Below, piece after piece: positions 7,102 through 7,249 of a stretch of DNA of 7,249 nt. Numbering within the stretch: the stretch's first letter is position 1; each line of letters begins with the position of its first letter. The notes beneath the pieces were generated by a model. It was not told the DNA's origin. It ran no database searches and saw nothing but the letters and a program-made list of their open reading frames with translations. The translations under genes were made by a program, and so were the position numbers. This DNA comes from Porphyromonas sp. (GTDB lineage Bacteria; Bacteroidota; Bacteroidia; Bacteroidales; Porphyromonadaceae): assembly GCA_029983495.1 (NCBI GenBank), contig JASBZJ010000098.1, positions 1 through 7,249 on the forward strand. Reading direction: 5' to 3'.

Positions 7102-7127
7102 GTTCCCCTATTGTGAGGGTGGGGAAC
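7102..7127. repeat. 7-base GC-rich hairpin
   Basis: GTTCCCC (7102-7108) and GGGGAAC (7121-7127) are perfect complements around a 12-base loop, which contains a GAGGG that can also pair with the C-run. On the minus strand an open frame from the right edge ends at TAG (7110-7108) inside this hairpin, so it might mark the end of an upstream gene. The bases after it on the minus strand are GAAAAAC rather than a T-run, which argues against an ordinary terminator. Confidence 0.4.
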
Positions 7128-7219
7128 ACGAGGTTAATTTGTTCAGGTTCATTTTTATTTTTCTCCTGATGAAAAGATCAAAACTTCGGAGTATTTGTTT
7201 GAGTTTACTTGATGATTTA

Positions 7220-7243
7220 CCATTTTGTTGTTGATTAAAATGG
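7220..7243. repeat. AT-rich 7-base hairpin at the right edge
   Basis: CCATTTT (7220-7226) and AAAATGG (7237-7243) are perfect complements around a 10-base loop. The right arm overlaps an ATG at 7240 on the plus strand, which would be hidden in the hairpin if it started a gene beyond the window. This may be coincidental. Confidence 0.3.
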
Positions 7244-7249
7244 GAAATC

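Larger units (their letters stand above)
6465..7249. other. Long non-coding region rich in inverted repeats
   Basis: No protein gene with a start codon and recognisable content is seen on either strand. The stretch holds, from left to right, a 6-base hairpin, a long-range stem with two hairpins behind a TACCTTTG box, a 7-base tandem duplication and a three-helix junction with a possible pseudoknot. These are followed by two tandem hairpins, a perfect 11-base GC-rich inverted repeat and two 7-base hairpins. Local composition swings from AT-rich (about 6900-6990) to GC-rich (about 6990-7075). On the minus strand two frames are open at the right edge and stop at 7108 and 7155; either could be the tail of an upstream gene. 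An ATG on the plus strand at 7240 could equally start a divergent gene. No clear T-tract terminator was found. Confidence 0.7.

Noticed and set aside
6785..7133. Direct repeat AACACGAGG at 6785-6793 and 7125-7133, as a possible target-site duplication.
   Set aside because: A 9-base match between two points in a stretch this long is roughly what chance allows, and no terminal inverted repeats adjoin the copies.
7160..7195. CTGATGA on the plus strand, the hammerhead ribozyme core word.
   Set aside because: A hammerhead also needs a stem II followed by GAAA and a cleavage triplet between stems III and I. None of these is in place after CTGATGA.
6465..7249. CRISPR array, tRNA, rRNA, tmRNA, SRP RNA or RNase P RNA.
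   Set aside because: No regularly spaced repeats are present, and I found no tRNA-like T-loop with matching stems, no SRP GGAAG-type loop, and no GAGGAAAGTCC RNase P word.

Overview
This window looks like a chromosomal segment from a member of the Bacteroidota, most likely the order Bacteroidales. The grounds are an LpxC-FabZ fusion (a Bacteroidota hallmark), a long PurM with diverged motifs, the roughly 275-residue class of PyrF, near-absence of Shine-Dalgarno sequences before the starts, and two exact TAnnTTTG boxes, the -7 element of the Bacteroidota primary sigma factor. I cannot name a genus from the sequence alone.

Layout: every confident gene is on the minus strand, so the biological order runs from high to low coordinates. 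A secreted glucosaminidase with two LysM repeats (6464-5496) comes first. It is followed by purM (5446-4247), prfA (4243-3155), pyrF (3090-2260), lpxD (2127-1096) and lpxC-fabZ (1089 to beyond the left edge). Gaps are 49, 3, 64, 132 and 6 bases. No convincing intrinsic terminator lies between any of these genes, so they may form one read-through transcript. The only plausible internal promoter is in the 132-base gap before lpxD. The genes combine purine synthesis (PurM), pyrimidine synthesis (PyrF), translation termination (RF1), outer-membrane lipid A synthesis (LpxD, LpxC), fatty acid elongation (FabZ) and peptidoglycan turnover (glucosaminidase). LpxC and LpxD catalyse consecutive steps of lipid A synthesis, and FabZ acts on the same 3-hydroxyacyl-ACP pool that LpxD draws on.

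The right-hand 785 bases (6465-7249) hold no convincing gene but are rich in inverted repeats. The best is at 6772-6869: three helices of 7, 9 and 6 perfect pairs abut as a compact three-way junction, and the loop of one helix has an 8-base perfect complement just outside the junction, so a pseudoknot is possible. A perfect 11-base GC-rich inverted repeat (7005-7061) has competing alternative pairings. Two tandem hairpins (6874-6954) and a hairpin-rich stretch behind a TACCTTTG box (6527-6719) complete the region. These could be structured RNAs, a 5' leader of the operon, or copies of dispersed non-coding repeats; the sequence alone does not decide. The enzymes themselves are ordinary, so anything undescribed is most likely to lie here.
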